From Methanospirillum purgamenti (GTDB lineage Archaea; Halobacteriota; Methanomicrobia; Methanomicrobiales; Methanospirillaceae), in NCBI RefSeq assembly GCF_018502485.1, contig NZ_CP075546.1: a stretch of 64,000 nt of DNA. One strand, given 5' to 3'. Below the pieces are notes generated by a model. That model was not told where the DNA came from. It did not search any database and was given only the letters and a program-made list of their open reading frames with translations. Of this stretch, positions 39,095-47,880 are shown piece after piece; the stretch's first letter is position 1; the number at the start of each line of letters is the position of its first letter. Both the position numbers and the translations under genes were made by a program.

Positions 39095-39169
39095 CGGACC
39101 TGGAGGGATTCGAACCCCCGACATTCGGGTTAGAAGCCCGACGCTATATCCTGGCTAAGCCACAGGCCC
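39095..39169 (-). tRNA. tRNA-Arg (anticodon UCU)
   Basis: Read leftward: acceptor GGGCCTG pairs with CAGGTCC, the anticodon stem CGGGC/ACCCG region encloses CTTCTAA, and the T arm contains GGTTCGAATCC. It has a long D-arm side. The discriminator is G. Confidence 0.93.
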
Positions 39170-39247
39170 ATAAAAGATGTGCCTTATTTTGTTTACATCC
39201 ATACCTGATAATAGTAGCGTGTCAATCAAACATGAGGGAGGGGTTAT

Positions 39248-39643
39248 TTACCCTGCATGAAAGGCGACCGGCCTGACAACATCGACGATTCTTGGCTCGG
39301 TTATGGAACACCTGGTAACATTAGCACGAATGGTTGAGTTTGAAAGATATTTTACTTTACACCGTGCTGATAATTTTTCGCGCTCCATGATATGGTAACC
39401 ATGTCCCGATTCAACGGTATGTTTCATAGTAATTGCAACCGATAGTATCTCGACTACAATTCCTGAGTCTCCTACAGAGAGATCTTCACAATCCACGGTT
39501 GTCATGAATATCTGGGAACCTGGATTTACCTGTGCAAGTGATATCACATTATGGGCACTGGTAAGTTCAACTGTCCGTGGAATTCCTTTTTTGAGTTCAT
39601 CGATAACCTGGGGAAAAATCCCTGTGAGTGCAATACATTCCAT
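39248..39643 (-). CDS. DUF473 family protein
   Basis: 131 aa from the ATG at 39643, preceded by GGGTGAT; a GTG three codons earlier overlaps the upstream stop and is the alternative. It opens MECIALTGIFPQVIDELKKG, as in the methanogen-specific DUF473 family. A beta-rich middle (SQIFMTTVDCEDLSVGDSGIVVEI) is followed by MEREKLSARCKVKYL. Function unknown. It is coupled to the PAC2 gene. Confidence 0.88.
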   Translation of the reverse strand: MECIALTGIFPQVIDELKKGIPRTVELTSAHNVISLAQVNPGSQIFMTTVDCEDLSVGDSGIVVEILSVAITMKHTVESGHGYHIMEREKLSARCKVKYLSNSTIRANVTRCSITEPRIVDVVRPVAFHAG

Positions 39644-39648
39644 GGTTA

Positions 39649-40383
39649 TCACCCATACATTGGCAGTTGCTGTTCTTTCCTGACCGGTTGTTCTTCAGCG
39701 GTCTGGACATCTTCTGCAAGTCTGTGCATCTGTGCTTCTATCTCTTCTGCCTGTTCGATGAGTCCCGTTGTTTCTATTCCAAGATTGTACAATGCATTGA
39801 GGACTTCAATAGTTTTTGCTGCCGCTCTTGGATCCGGTGCATTAATTGTCTCACCCAGTAGTCCAATTCCAGGAATACCCCGAATCTTACATTCGGTTAG
39901 CAAACTACTTGCGATACCAGAAATACTGCCTATTGGAAGTCTTATCGCAGATTCTCCTAGCCGGTCGAGGAGAGTTTTATCAGTTGCTACACCAAAAACG
40001 CGTTTTTCAGGTTCATTCGTAATGATACCTGCCAGAGTAATTACCTCTGAAATCTTAAAGGGAGTGAGCCAGTCAAGGATGGCATTAGACACTTCATAGC
40101 ATATCTGTGGGTGTATTGGAATGTCTGCAAGGATAGCTACTAATTTGTCTTTCTCATAAATCCGCACTGGAACTGCAATGACCCCTTCTGACATCATAGC
40201 CATTGGAGGGAAATACTTACTGGTCATAGTCCCAATCGAATCAAAGCCAAGCTTATCAACCATGTATGAGAGTGCAATACTCCCTACAAGACCACTTCCC
40301 GGAAATCCAATCAATATTGCCGAACCTTCGGAAGTGAGTGGCCGTGCCTGAACAATAACGTCAGGTATCTGGCTGGTGGTCAT
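39649..40383 (-). CDS. PAC2-family proteasome assembly chaperone-like protein
   Basis: 244 aa. PAC2-family signature near the N-terminus, ILIGFPGSGLVGSIALSYMVDKLG, with later EVITLAGIITN, VFGVATDKTLLDRLG and GIGLLGETINAPDPRAA. Archaeal PbaA/PbaB-like proteins of this family help assemble proteasome-type rings; this one's client is not known. The C-terminal tail is Glu/Gln rich and may be a coiled coil (IEQAEEIEAQMHRLAEDV). Confidence 0.9.
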   Translation of the reverse strand: MTTSQIPDVIVQARPLTSEGSAILIGFPGSGLVGSIALSYMVDKLGFDSIGTMTSKYFPPMAMMSEGVIAVPVRIYEKDKLVAILADIPIHPQICYEVSNAILDWLTPFKISEVITLAGIITNEPEKRVFGVATDKTLLDRLGESAIRLPIGSISGIASSLLTECKIRGIPGIGLLGETINAPDPRAAAKTIEVLNALYNLGIETTGLIEQAEEIEAQMHRLAEDVQTAEEQPVRKEQQLPMYG

Positions 40384-40486
40384 AATACAATGATAGGAAG
40401 ATTAAGGAAATAGGTCTGTCGCATTCCATCTCAAGATCGTATATGAAACGGTACTTATCTCATGAAAACGAAATTCTCATAGACTG

Positions 40487-40981
40487 ATGTTTCATCAAAT
40501 TCAATTTCGGAAGAAAAAAATTAACCTCAAAATAGTCTTTTTTATTGGTCTCTGTATTTTCTTTCTGATTTCCTCTGGGTGTGTACAGACAAACACAGGC
40601 TATACTATTCGTCCAGAAGCATTTACCAATCCGCCGGATATCTATGCTGATGAAAATTCTATGCAGGTGACTCTTCCCCTGAATGGAACGATGCTTGTTT
40701 CTTATCCCTGGACTCCGGAAGATGGGCGATACTGGAGAATTTCTGTCACAAGTGGTTTGTTTGTAACTGGAGATCGGTATGTTCTCTATCCCCCAGATAT
40801 GCCGGTTGCAGTATCAGGAACCAGACAATGGATGGTCAAAGCAATAGCTCCTGGCGATCATATGTTTATGGGAAATTTGCGACCCAGAACCACTTCCTGG
40901 AATCAGGAGATTGTTCAACAAAGACTGAATGTCATTGTCGTTGATGATGCAGAGATGACCCAAAGTACAGAGGTACTATGA
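40487..40981 (+). CDS. Lipoprotein with chagasin-like domain
   Basis: 164 aa. Lipobox in FFLISSGC after an N-terminal basic region. The mature part resembles peptidase inhibitor family I42 (chagasin): a strand with LPLNGTMLVSY, then WTPEDGRYWRI, the AVSGTRQWMVKAIAPGDHMF loop and a closing strand RLNVIVV. The NPTTGY loop is not conserved, so inhibition is uncertain. Its stop overlaps the ATG of the Cache-SpoIIE gene (ATGA), suggesting it may be an accessory external component of that sensor. Confidence 0.72.
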   Translation: MFHQIQFRKKKINLKIVFFIGLCIFFLISSGCVQTNTGYTIRPEAFTNPPDIYADENSMQVTLPLNGTMLVSYPWTPEDGRYWRISVTSGLFVTGDRYVLYPPDMPVAVSGTRQWMVKAIAPGDHMFMGNLRPRTTSWNQEIVQQRLNVIVVDDAEMTQSTEVL

Positions 40982-43089
40982 GGTTTGGAGTTGCAGCAAA
41001 ACTGCTCTTGGTAATGATCCTCCTCACCAGTATTATCTTTCTTGTAATTGGAGGGGTTTCCTGGATAATGATGGATAATCTGGGGAATTATGCAACCGGC
41101 TCAAGTCAGGCACTTGGTGAAAAAGCAATAGGGGAAAGCACCACCGCACTAGAAGAAGATGCCGAGATCTATCTTCTCCGATTAGCGACTGATCAGGCAG
41201 AGATAACCGACATGATATTTGAACGGATTATCTCAGAGATGAATGTCATCAATGCATATGGGAGAGAGATAATACAAGGTTCGAATATCACTCCTGTTCA
41301 GTGGTATACAAAAGAGAATAAACCTCTGAAACCTGGTGAAGCCGGGGTAATTCATCTCTCTCCCGGGGTGCAATTAAACGATGTCCGTGATGAAATTGAC
41401 CGTATCAGTTCTTTTCAGGCGGTATTCAATCCACTGTTTCATGCAGATAACCGACTAACTGCCCTGTATGTAACATCCTCATCAGGAATCACCATTATAT
41501 TCCCATGGACTCCAAGAGTTGACGCGACATTTGAACCACGTTCAAGAGATTGGTTTATAGATGCACTGGCAAAAAAATCTCTGACATGGTCTGATCCCTA
41601 TGTTGATGTACTTGGAAATGGTCTGACCATAACCTGTTCAAAAGCTCTTGAAGATCCAGTACACAATCAGACCTGGGTGATGGGAGCGGATATTACCATT
41701 GAAACCATCAATTACCGTATCATCACAACGCAGCTTGGTGAAGATGGGTATGCATTCCTGATTAACCAGAGAGGAGATATCATTTCACGTCCCGGGCTTA
41801 CTGCAGGTGCTACCAGATGGGACGAATCATATGAGACCGAAAATCTTCTTCAAAGTACCAATGAAGATCTTCGGAAGATTGCAACTGAAATGACTCAGGG
41901 TTTTTCAGGTGTCAGCAGGTGCAGGTTTGAGGAAGGCGACAAATACATTGCATATGCACCGGTTAAAAGTGTTGGCTGGAGTATCGGTCTCGTTTTGCCG
42001 GTTGAAAGTGTCATTGCACCTGCCCAAATAACAGGGAGTGTTATTCGAAATGCCAGCGAGGAGACTCATACTCACATCACTCACCAGATGTCTTTTTTAC
42101 AGACAGTTCTGATACTCAGTTTTATCCTGTTATTCATTGGAGTAACCGGCATTTCGATATTCTTCTCGAAATTTATTACCGGGCCTGTCCGAATTTTGAG
42201 TGAAGGGGCCAAAAGAATTGGTACTGGTGATCTTCAGACTCCGGTGACGATTAATTCCGGTGATGAGTTTGAAGAACTTGCCGGAGTCTTTAACAAGATG
42301 ACAGGCGATCTTCGAAATTATATTCTTGAATTACGGCGTACAACAGCAGAGAAGGAACGTTTTACCCGGGAGTTGGAGATCGCACAAGGAATTCAGCAGA
42401 GTTTTCTCCCTGATTCAGTGCCTGATATTCCTGGTATGGAACTTGCCGTTTTTTCCAGTCCAGCCCTTGAAGTTGGGGGTGATTTTTATGACTTTATTCC
42501 GGTTGGAGATCATGAATGGGGGCTTGTTATTGCTGATGTGAGCGGAAAAGGAGTTCCCGCTGCATTGTTTATGGCATTATCCAGGACTCTGATTCGGGTG
42601 AGTGCTACCTGGAAAAGTGATCCGGCATCTGCGATAACTGAAGCAAACTCACTGATCTGCCGTGATTCAAAAGCAAGCATGTTTGTTACCTTGTTCTATC
42701 TGGTAATCGATTCAGAACACCGGAAAATTACCTACGTGAATGCTGGTCATAATCCTCCGCTCATGTTGACGAGGGAGAATAAAAATGACATTACACTTCT
42801 GAAAGCTGAGGGTATAGCTCTTGGAATAATTGATGGTATTGATCTTGCCTCAGTCACCGTTGATTTGAAGGAAGGAGATTTTGTCGCACTCTATACTGAT
42901 GGTATCACTGAAGCGATGAATAAAGATGGGGAGGAGTATGGTATGGAGAGGTTTTCTGAAGTTTTGATAAATAACCGGGATCGAAAACTACCTGATCTTA
43001 TAGAAAAGATCAGAGAATCAATAAAGGAGTTCACGAAAGAAACACCTCAATCAGATGATATTACTCTAATTCTGATTCGAGCCAGTTAG
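40978..43089 (+). CDS. Cache-HAMP-SpoIIE/RsbU-type phosphatase
   Basis: 703 aa. N-terminal helix (LLLVMILLTSIIFLVIGGVSW), an extracellular double-Cache-like sensor (about 40-365, with FEPRSRDWFIDALAKKS and DGYAFLINQRGDIISRPG), a second membrane helix (about 372-396), HAMP (about 400-450) and a PP2C-like SpoIIE domain (about 480-703). Metal-binding motifs: EVGGDFYDF, LVIADVSGKGVPAALFMA, LYTDGITEAMN and the final SDDITLILI. By family it would dephosphorylate an STAS antagonist such as the one at 44900 in response to a small ligand outside. It overlaps the converging gene at 43066 by 24 nt. Confidence 0.92.
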   Translation: MRFGVAAKLLLVMILLTSIIFLVIGGVSWIMMDNLGNYATGSSQALGEKAIGESTTALEEDAEIYLLRLATDQAEITDMIFERIISEMNVINAYGREIIQGSNITPVQWYTKENKPLKPGEAGVIHLSPGVQLNDVRDEIDRISSFQAVFNPLFHADNRLTALYVTSSSGITIIFPWTPRVDATFEPRSRDWFIDALAKKSLTWSDPYVDVLGNGLTITCSKALEDPVHNQTWVMGADITIETINYRIITTQLGEDGYAFLINQRGDIISRPGLTAGATRWDESYETENLLQSTNEDLRKIATEMTQGFSGVSRCRFEEGDKYIAYAPVKSVGWSIGLVLPVESVIAPAQITGSVIRNASEETHTHITHQMSFLQTVLILSFILLFIGVTGISIFFSKFITGPVRILSEGAKRIGTGDLQTPVTINSGDEFEELAGVFNKMTGDLRNYILELRRTTAEKERFTRELEIAQGIQQSFLPDSVPDIPGMELAVFSSPALEVGGDFYDFIPVGDHEWGLVIADVSGKGVPAALFMALSRTLIRVSATWKSDPASAITEANSLICRDSKASMFVTLFYLVIDSEHRKITYVNAGHNPPLMLTRENKNDITLLKAEGIALGIIDGIDLASVTVDLKEGDFVALYTDGITEAMNKDGEEYGMERFSEVLINNRDRKLPDLIEKIRESIKEFTKETPQSDDITLILIRAS

Positions 43090-44727
43090 TGATGGTTCTT
43101 TTGTAGAAAACTTAAGAATCATCTCTTCCGATTCTTTTCCGGGAATTTTAACAAGCTCGCCGCCTGCATATTTGATTGATCTGATCAGGGCACGGGAGAG
43201 AGGAAGGTGTGGCTGAAAGCAAGCACCATTTGGAGCAATTTTAATAAGGACAAATTCTGGTAGAGTATTTATCGTAATGTGCGCTTCATCTGCACCATAT
43301 GTGTAATAGTAGTCAATGAGGACACTAAAAAAATCTGAAAGTCGTTCTGAATCTGCATAAATGGTTTGAGGATCTATTGGAGAGTCGATAGTAATTTTAA
43401 TGTCCGAAAGGTTTTGATATTCTGCCAACCTACAGACGAGCACTTTTTTAAATTCGTCTTCATCGTCTGCCTTGAGTAGAATTTCCTCATCACTCATCAT
43501 ATGAGAAGACCTCCGATGAGCAACATCCTGAATTAAATCAACAGGATAGACGAATGATAGATAGCCGGTTGGAATGTTCCCCTGAATTGAGGATAGAAGA
43601 TCTGAAAAAAGTTGCAGAGTACGCCTGAGAAGAGATGAATCAATGATATTTTCAACATTATTTCCCGAGAGAAATGACTTGATTTTCTGCAATGTCTGAA
43701 TCGCTTTTAAGATAACCTGGTACTCACATCGTAATCCACTCTTGAAATCATCATAGTAGCGGGAAAACTGTATTAGTATTTTATCAATCTCTTCATCTGG
43801 AAGGATCTTTTCAAGTTTCCGGGCAAGATCCTCCTCTTCCAGTTCTTCAAGACGGTATCGAAGAAGCATAATTCTCCCGGCTAGAATGGGAAGGATCCGA
43901 TGAGCTTCATCGATGAGGTCTGTTGCATGTAATAATGACCCTGACAATCGGGTTTTGTCAAACATCGTGATTTCTGGCATCGCATCCAAATCTTGCTGAA
44001 GATTCATAAGATTCTTTTTCAATTCATCTGATGTACAGGCATTTCCATGGCCCTGACAGATTATTGAAATTTTTTGGTTCAGTATGATCCATGATAGCCG
44101 AATTATCGTTCTGGATAATTCTTTTGGATTCCATCCCGGCACTCCAGCTATTCCGGGACTAGTAGCGAAAGGAATATCCCCAATATGCAGGAGAGATCCT
44201 GCCTGAACTGCGATACTGTCAGCAGAATGTCCAGGAACCTCCCAAAAACTGATGCACTGGTTATTCGGAAAGATAAAAAGTACGCATTCTAATGACACTG
44301 AGTCAGATAATTGATAGTGCTTGTGTTCTATTCCGATTTCAGGAATATTTGACAGACCCTTAAGATCTAAATTTTTCTGAAATAGTGGGATGTCTACACA
44401 AAGAGAGGGTATTGGGATCCCCACAAGCTCTGCCTGTGTATATTTTTGATCACCGGATTTTAGGAGATCAGATCCTGATGTATGACAAACATAGAACACC
44501 TTCCCATAATTTTGAAATCTCTGATCAACTAGGCCAAGATATATGTGATCAACATGTGTATGGCTAAATATTATGAGAATTGGTTTCTGATTATCCTGAC
44601 TGAGCTCAGCGAGCACCTTACAAATGGAATCCATGAGATCCCGCGATACACCTGTATCAATAAGTATCGTAAAAGCCCCGATATCAATGATGAAAACATT
44701 AGAACATGTAACATCCGGCTTTCGCAT
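43066..44727 (-). CDS. Metallo-beta-lactamase fold protein with degenerate HATPase-like tail
   Basis: 553 aa from the ATG at 44727. N-terminal MBL domain (about 1-240) has the metal site FSHTHVDHIYLG, a later FWEVPGHSADSIAV and ICQGHG. A helical linker (about 270-400) resembles a dimerisation region. The C-terminus (about 430-545) resembles a histidine-kinase ATPase: LSDFFSVLIDYYYTYG in the N-box position and LSRALIRSIKYAGGELV in the G2 position, both degraded. The open frame continues upstream without a start and encodes GINGGRIFPF, typical of an MBL N-terminus, so the real start may be frameshifted. Likely a signalling protein of the adjacent partner-switch set; not proved. Confidence 0.75.
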   Translation of the reverse strand: MRKPDVTCSNVFIIDIGAFTILIDTGVSRDLMDSICKVLAELSQDNQKPILIIFSHTHVDHIYLGLVDQRFQNYGKVFYVCHTSGSDLLKSGDQKYTQAELVGIPIPSLCVDIPLFQKNLDLKGLSNIPEIGIEHKHYQLSDSVSLECVLFIFPNNQCISFWEVPGHSADSIAVQAGSLLHIGDIPFATSPGIAGVPGWNPKELSRTIIRLSWIILNQKISIICQGHGNACTSDELKKNLMNLQQDLDAMPEITMFDKTRLSGSLLHATDLIDEAHRILPILAGRIMLLRYRLEELEEEDLARKLEKILPDEEIDKILIQFSRYYDDFKSGLRCEYQVILKAIQTLQKIKSFLSGNNVENIIDSSLLRRTLQLFSDLLSSIQGNIPTGYLSFVYPVDLIQDVAHRRSSHMMSDEEILLKADDEDEFKKVLVCRLAEYQNLSDIKITIDSPIDPQTIYADSERLSDFFSVLIDYYYTYGADEAHITINTLPEFVLIKIAPNGACFQPHLPLSRALIRSIKYAGGELVKIPGKESEEMILKFSTKEPSLTGSNQN

Positions 44728-44852
44728 AAATGGAAAAATCCGTCCGCCATTTATGCCAGGGATATTATTCCAGCATTCATTTTTCAGGGGAATTTTTCCT
44801 TCCTCCAGGAAATGATCTCTATTTCACAAGTCATAAATTCCATGCAATGGAC

Positions 44853-44863
44853 TTCATATATAA
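44853..44863 (+). promoter_or_regulatory. TATA box for the STAS/kinase pair
   Basis: TTCATATATAAG lies about 37 nt before the ATG at 44900, a good distance for an archaeal promoter with a short leader. Confidence 0.6.
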
Positions 44864-44899
44864 GAATTGACCTGTTGCAGATGAAGAGTTGATAAACGA

Positions 44900-45253
44900 A
44901 TGGAAGGAAATCTAGCCGTAAGCGAGCGCGAAGTGTCTGGAGTCACAATCCTTGACATATCTGGGAGAATTGATGCCGCGACCTCTTCACAAATTGAGGG
45001 AGAACTTGGAAAGAAGATCGACTCCGGTGTTACAAGCATGGTGCTAAACATGAGTGATTTAAGTTACATCAGTAGTTCTGGTCTACGTGTCATTCTTGCA
45101 GCACTAAAACGGGTAAAATCCTGTGGAGGGATAATTGCTCTATCCAATCTACAGGCTGGTCCTGGTGAAGTGTTTAAAATGACAGGATTTGATCGTCTTT
45201 TTCCAATATGCTCCTCAGTTGATCAGGCTATTGAGAAATTACAGACTAAATAG
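44900..45253 (+). CDS. STAS-domain anti-sigma-factor-antagonist-like protein
   Basis: 117 aa, a single STAS domain (SpoIIAA/RsbV type). Key stretch LNMSDLSYISSSGLRVILAAL with Ser58-60 in the phosphorylation loop position; the opening strand is VTILDISGRIDAATSSQI. In bacteria such a protein binds an RsbW kinase when unphosphorylated. It precedes the kinase-like gene by 24 nt. Archaea have no sigma-70 factors, so the released partner must be something else. Confidence 0.92.
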   Translation: MEGNLAVSEREVSGVTILDISGRIDAATSSQIEGELGKKIDSGVTSMVLNMSDLSYISSSGLRVILAALKRVKSCGGIIALSNLQAGPGEVFKMTGFDRLFPICSSVDQAIEKLQTK

Positions 45254-45277
45254 TGCGTTTCTATCTGTTTGATATGA

Positions 45278-45691
45278 ATGGCAACATACCAGATTAACCT
45301 GACAGATCCTGAACATGCCGTAACCCAATTAGCTGATTTTCTCTCTGAAATACTGGAAGCAGAAAATTCTCCCCCGGATGTCGAAAACGCGATGCAACTT
45401 GCTGCTGAAGAAGCCGTTGTAAATATTATGAATCACGGGTATAAACAAGGCCCCGGACTCATTGAAATTCGTTGCATCATCTCTGCTAATCAGGTTGTGC
45501 TTTGCATCCGTGATGAGGCACCATTCTTTAATCCACTTACACTTCCCACTCCTGACACAGAGGCAGGTATTGATGAGCGCCGTATTGGGGGTCTTGGAGT
45601 GCACCTGATACGATCTCTCATGGACGAGGTTACGTATAAACAGACAGAGTCCGGAAATTGTCTGATTATGAAAAAAAACCGGGCTCATTAA
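45278..45691 (+). CDS. RsbW/SpoIIAB-like serine kinase
   Basis: 137 aa, a GHKL ATPase domain. N-box AAEEAVVNIMNHGY (Glu44-Asn52), G1 IRDEAPFFNP (about 84-93) and G2 RRIGGLGVHLIRSLMDEV (about 105-122) are all intact. By family it phosphorylates the STAS partner on Ser and binds a target protein. It probably shares a transcript with the STAS gene. The target in this archaeon is not visible nearby. Confidence 0.9.
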   Translation: MATYQINLTDPEHAVTQLADFLSEILEAENSPPDVENAMQLAAEEAVVNIMNHGYKQGPGLIEIRCIISANQVVLCIRDEAPFFNPLTLPTPDTEAGIDERRIGGLGVHLIRSLMDEVTYKQTESGNCLIMKKNRAH

Positions 45692-45754
45692 TATTATTCT
45701 TTCCAATTTCTAGCGGAAACAATCTCAACCTCTACATGAAATGTAAAAGAACAC

Positions 45755-46561
45755 ATGTCGCAATCATATGTTCATGGGTATTCAGAACGTGAAGCTCAAC
45801 GTCTGGCCGATCAGGCTGGTACTCTGACTCATCTTATACATCATGACTCAATTTTTCCAAAAAACAGCCGGATACTTGAAGCAGGATGTGGAACTGGTGC
45901 TCAAACAGGTATTCTGGCAACACTAAATCCATCCTGTGATTTTGTTTCGGTTGATATCTCAACAAAATCTTTGGACTCTGCCAGAACAAGGATCCATGGA
46001 ATGGGGCTATCTAATGTTATCTTTCAACAGGTCGATATTCTCAGCCCGAATATATCACTCGGTCTCTTTGATCATGCCGTGTTCTGCTTTGTTCTTGAAC
46101 ACCTGGCAGATCCTGTAGGGGCAATCAGAAAAGTGATGCAGATGGTAAAACCTGGAGGCACCATTACTGCGATTGAAGGAGATCATGGTTCAGTCTGTTT
46201 TCATCCTGAATCTGAAAAGGCACTTTTAACGATTCAATGTCAGGTCATCCTTCAGGAGCGAGCTGGAGGAGATGCCTGTATTGGCAGAAAACTCTATCCA
46301 ATACTTGTGTCATCGGGTCTCAATCATGTAACTGTGTCTCCCCGTCTTGTGTATGCTGATGCTGGAAGGCCTGAGATGGTAACTGGTTTTACAAAAAATA
46401 CATTCATAGCAATGATTGAGGGTGTCCGCGAACCAGCAATTGCGGCAGGTCTTCTCACAGCAGAAGAATGGAATAAAGGCATAGCAGATCTCTCTCGCTC
46501 GGCTTTAGATGATGGGACGTTTAGTTATACTTTTTACAAAGGAAAGGGAATTGTCCCCTAA
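45755..46561 (+). CDS. SAM-dependent class I methyltransferase
   Basis: 268 aa. Motif I ILEAGCGTGAQTGIL (about 40-54), motif II FVSVDIS, motif III-like VDILSPN and CFVLEHLADPVGAI, then MVKPGGTITAIEGDHG. The C-terminal half varies from known enzymes. Substrate unknown; small-molecule type rather than rRNA or tRNA type by layout. About 65 bp after the kinase gene, on the same strand. Confidence 0.88.
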   Translation: MSQSYVHGYSEREAQRLADQAGTLTHLIHHDSIFPKNSRILEAGCGTGAQTGILATLNPSCDFVSVDISTKSLDSARTRIHGMGLSNVIFQQVDILSPNISLGLFDHAVFCFVLEHLADPVGAIRKVMQMVKPGGTITAIEGDHGSVCFHPESEKALLTIQCQVILQERAGGDACIGRKLYPILVSSGLNHVTVSPRLVYADAGRPEMVTGFTKNTFIAMIEGVREPAIAAGLLTAEEWNKGIADLSRSALDDGTFSYTFYKGKGIVP

Positions 46562-46716
46562 TTCATTACGATTTTAGGATTTTGAGATACGCGCAATGTG
46601 ATTCTCCACAAATGCTTTAAGCAAAACTGTTATCGTGGATTCTTAGATCTTTTTCCTCTGAATTTGCTGCAAATGGACCATTAACTTATTACCCTATTGA
46701 GGTAACCTAAAGAGAC

Positions 46717-47214
46717 ATGGATCGGATTGTAACGTTCCTTCTCTTACTGGTTTCAGCAGTCCTGCTGGTACCGGGGTGTATTGCAGAAGAACAGGTAGCA
46801 CCTGAAGTTCTCCCTGAAGGCGCTGTATTAGAAGAAGTTGTTGAAGAAGCAGTTGCAGCACAGCTTCCAGGTGAAGAGGTCGTTGAAGAAGTGACCGAAG
46901 AGATCACCGAGGAAATCTTTGCATACAATGTCACTGCAGACGTGAACACCACTGACATCAACATGACTGTTGGTCAGGTTGTCATGATCGAGCTCCCAGA
47001 AACCACCGACTTTGAGTGGAATGTAACCGCATCTGAAGGTCTCACCATTGTAAACGACACCCACATCGATGCAGTAGAGGGCACAGTCGGCGCTTTCCAC
47101 CAGTGGTTTGTTGAAGCAGCTGCAGCCGGAGAACAGGCTTTCTCTGGTGTAGAGCAGAAGGCAGATTCAGAAGAGACTGGCAGCGAATACACTCTTAACA
47201 TCCTCGTAGAGTAA
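46717..47214 (+). CDS. Chagasin-like lipoprotein, degenerate inhibitory loop
   Basis: 165 aa. Lipobox in SAVLLVPGC, then a Glu/Val-rich spacer (about 24-66, repeated EEVVEE units). I42-like domain: VTADVNTTDINMTVGQVVMIELP, then ETTDFEWNV where the inhibitory NPTTGY.W loop stands in the neighbour, followed by GAFHQWFVEAAAAGEQAF. The first loop has lost its key residues, so inhibition by this copy is doubtful. It is a tandem paralogue of 47328, with the first 41 nt of the coding sequences identical. Confidence 0.82.
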   Translation: MDRIVTFLLLLVSAVLLVPGCIAEEQVAPEVLPEGAVLEEVVEEAVAAQLPGEEVVEEVTEEITEEIFAYNVTADVNTTDINMTVGQVVMIELPETTDFEWNVTASEGLTIVNDTHIDAVEGTVGAFHQWFVEAAAAGEQAFSGVEQKADSEETGSEYTLNILVE

Positions 47215-47327
47215 ATTTCATTCATTGTCGGTTCGACCGGCAATTCTTTTTGTTTTTGTTTCGTGTTTTTTTTAATAATTCGAGTATACCACCATCTTAT
47301 TGGGGTAGTAAGATAACCTGATCTGAT

Positions 47328-47762
47328 ATGGATCGGATTGTAACGTTCCTTCTCTTACTGGTTTCAGCGATTCTGCTGATCCCGGGGTGTATTGCAGAAG
47401 AACAGACAGTATCTGAAGTAGTTGATGAGGCAATAGTCACGCCGGCGTACAACGTCACTGCAGATGTGAACACAACTGAACTAAATATGACCTTGAATCA
47501 GGTTGCATTCGTTCAACTTCCGGAGAACCCGACAACTGGCTATTCATGGAATGTAACTCTTTCTGATGGACTTACACTTCTGAACGAGACATATGTTCAG
47601 GATGCAGCAGCTGAAGGTATGGTGGGCGTTGGGGGCGTTCATGAATGGTACATTGAAGCTATTGCAGTTGGAAACCAAACCTTCGATGGTATCTACAAGC
47701 AGCCATGGGAAGAAACCGTTGGCAATGAAACGACCTATTCTCTGGCAATTCTTGTAGAGTAA
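47328..47762 (+). CDS. Chagasin-like (I42) protease-inhibitor lipoprotein
   Basis: 144 aa. Lipobox in SAILLIPGC, short spacer. I42 landmarks intact: LPENPTTGYSWNV (loop with the key Thr, about 66-78), GVGGVHEWYIEAIAVGNQTF, and KQPWEET near the end. Chagasin-type proteins inhibit papain-like cysteine peptidases. It sits in the membrane facing outward; the target may be an external peptidase. A terminator-like hairpin follows. Confidence 0.88.
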   Translation: MDRIVTFLLLLVSAILLIPGCIAEEQTVSEVVDEAIVTPAYNVTADVNTTELNMTLNQVAFVQLPENPTTGYSWNVTLSDGLTLLNETYVQDAAAEGMVGVGGVHEWYIEAIAVGNQTFDGIYKQPWEETVGNETTYSLAILVE

Positions 47763-47778
47763 CATTCAAATAAAAAAG

Positions 47779-47802
47779 GCCGGACCTCCGGCTTTCTTTT
47801 TT
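47779..47802 (+). terminator. Hairpin and T-run after the chagasin pair
   Basis: GCCGG/CCGGC with a 4-nt loop is directly followed by TTTCTTTTTT. It resembles a bacterial intrinsic terminator and closes the rightward surface-protein set before the leftward genes. Confidence 0.65.
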
Positions 47803-47880
47803 ATGGGTGCTCTTTGTTATGTACGTCCCTTACGGACCGAAAGAGTCTCTAAAAAATTTTCACAAAATGAAAAATTGACC

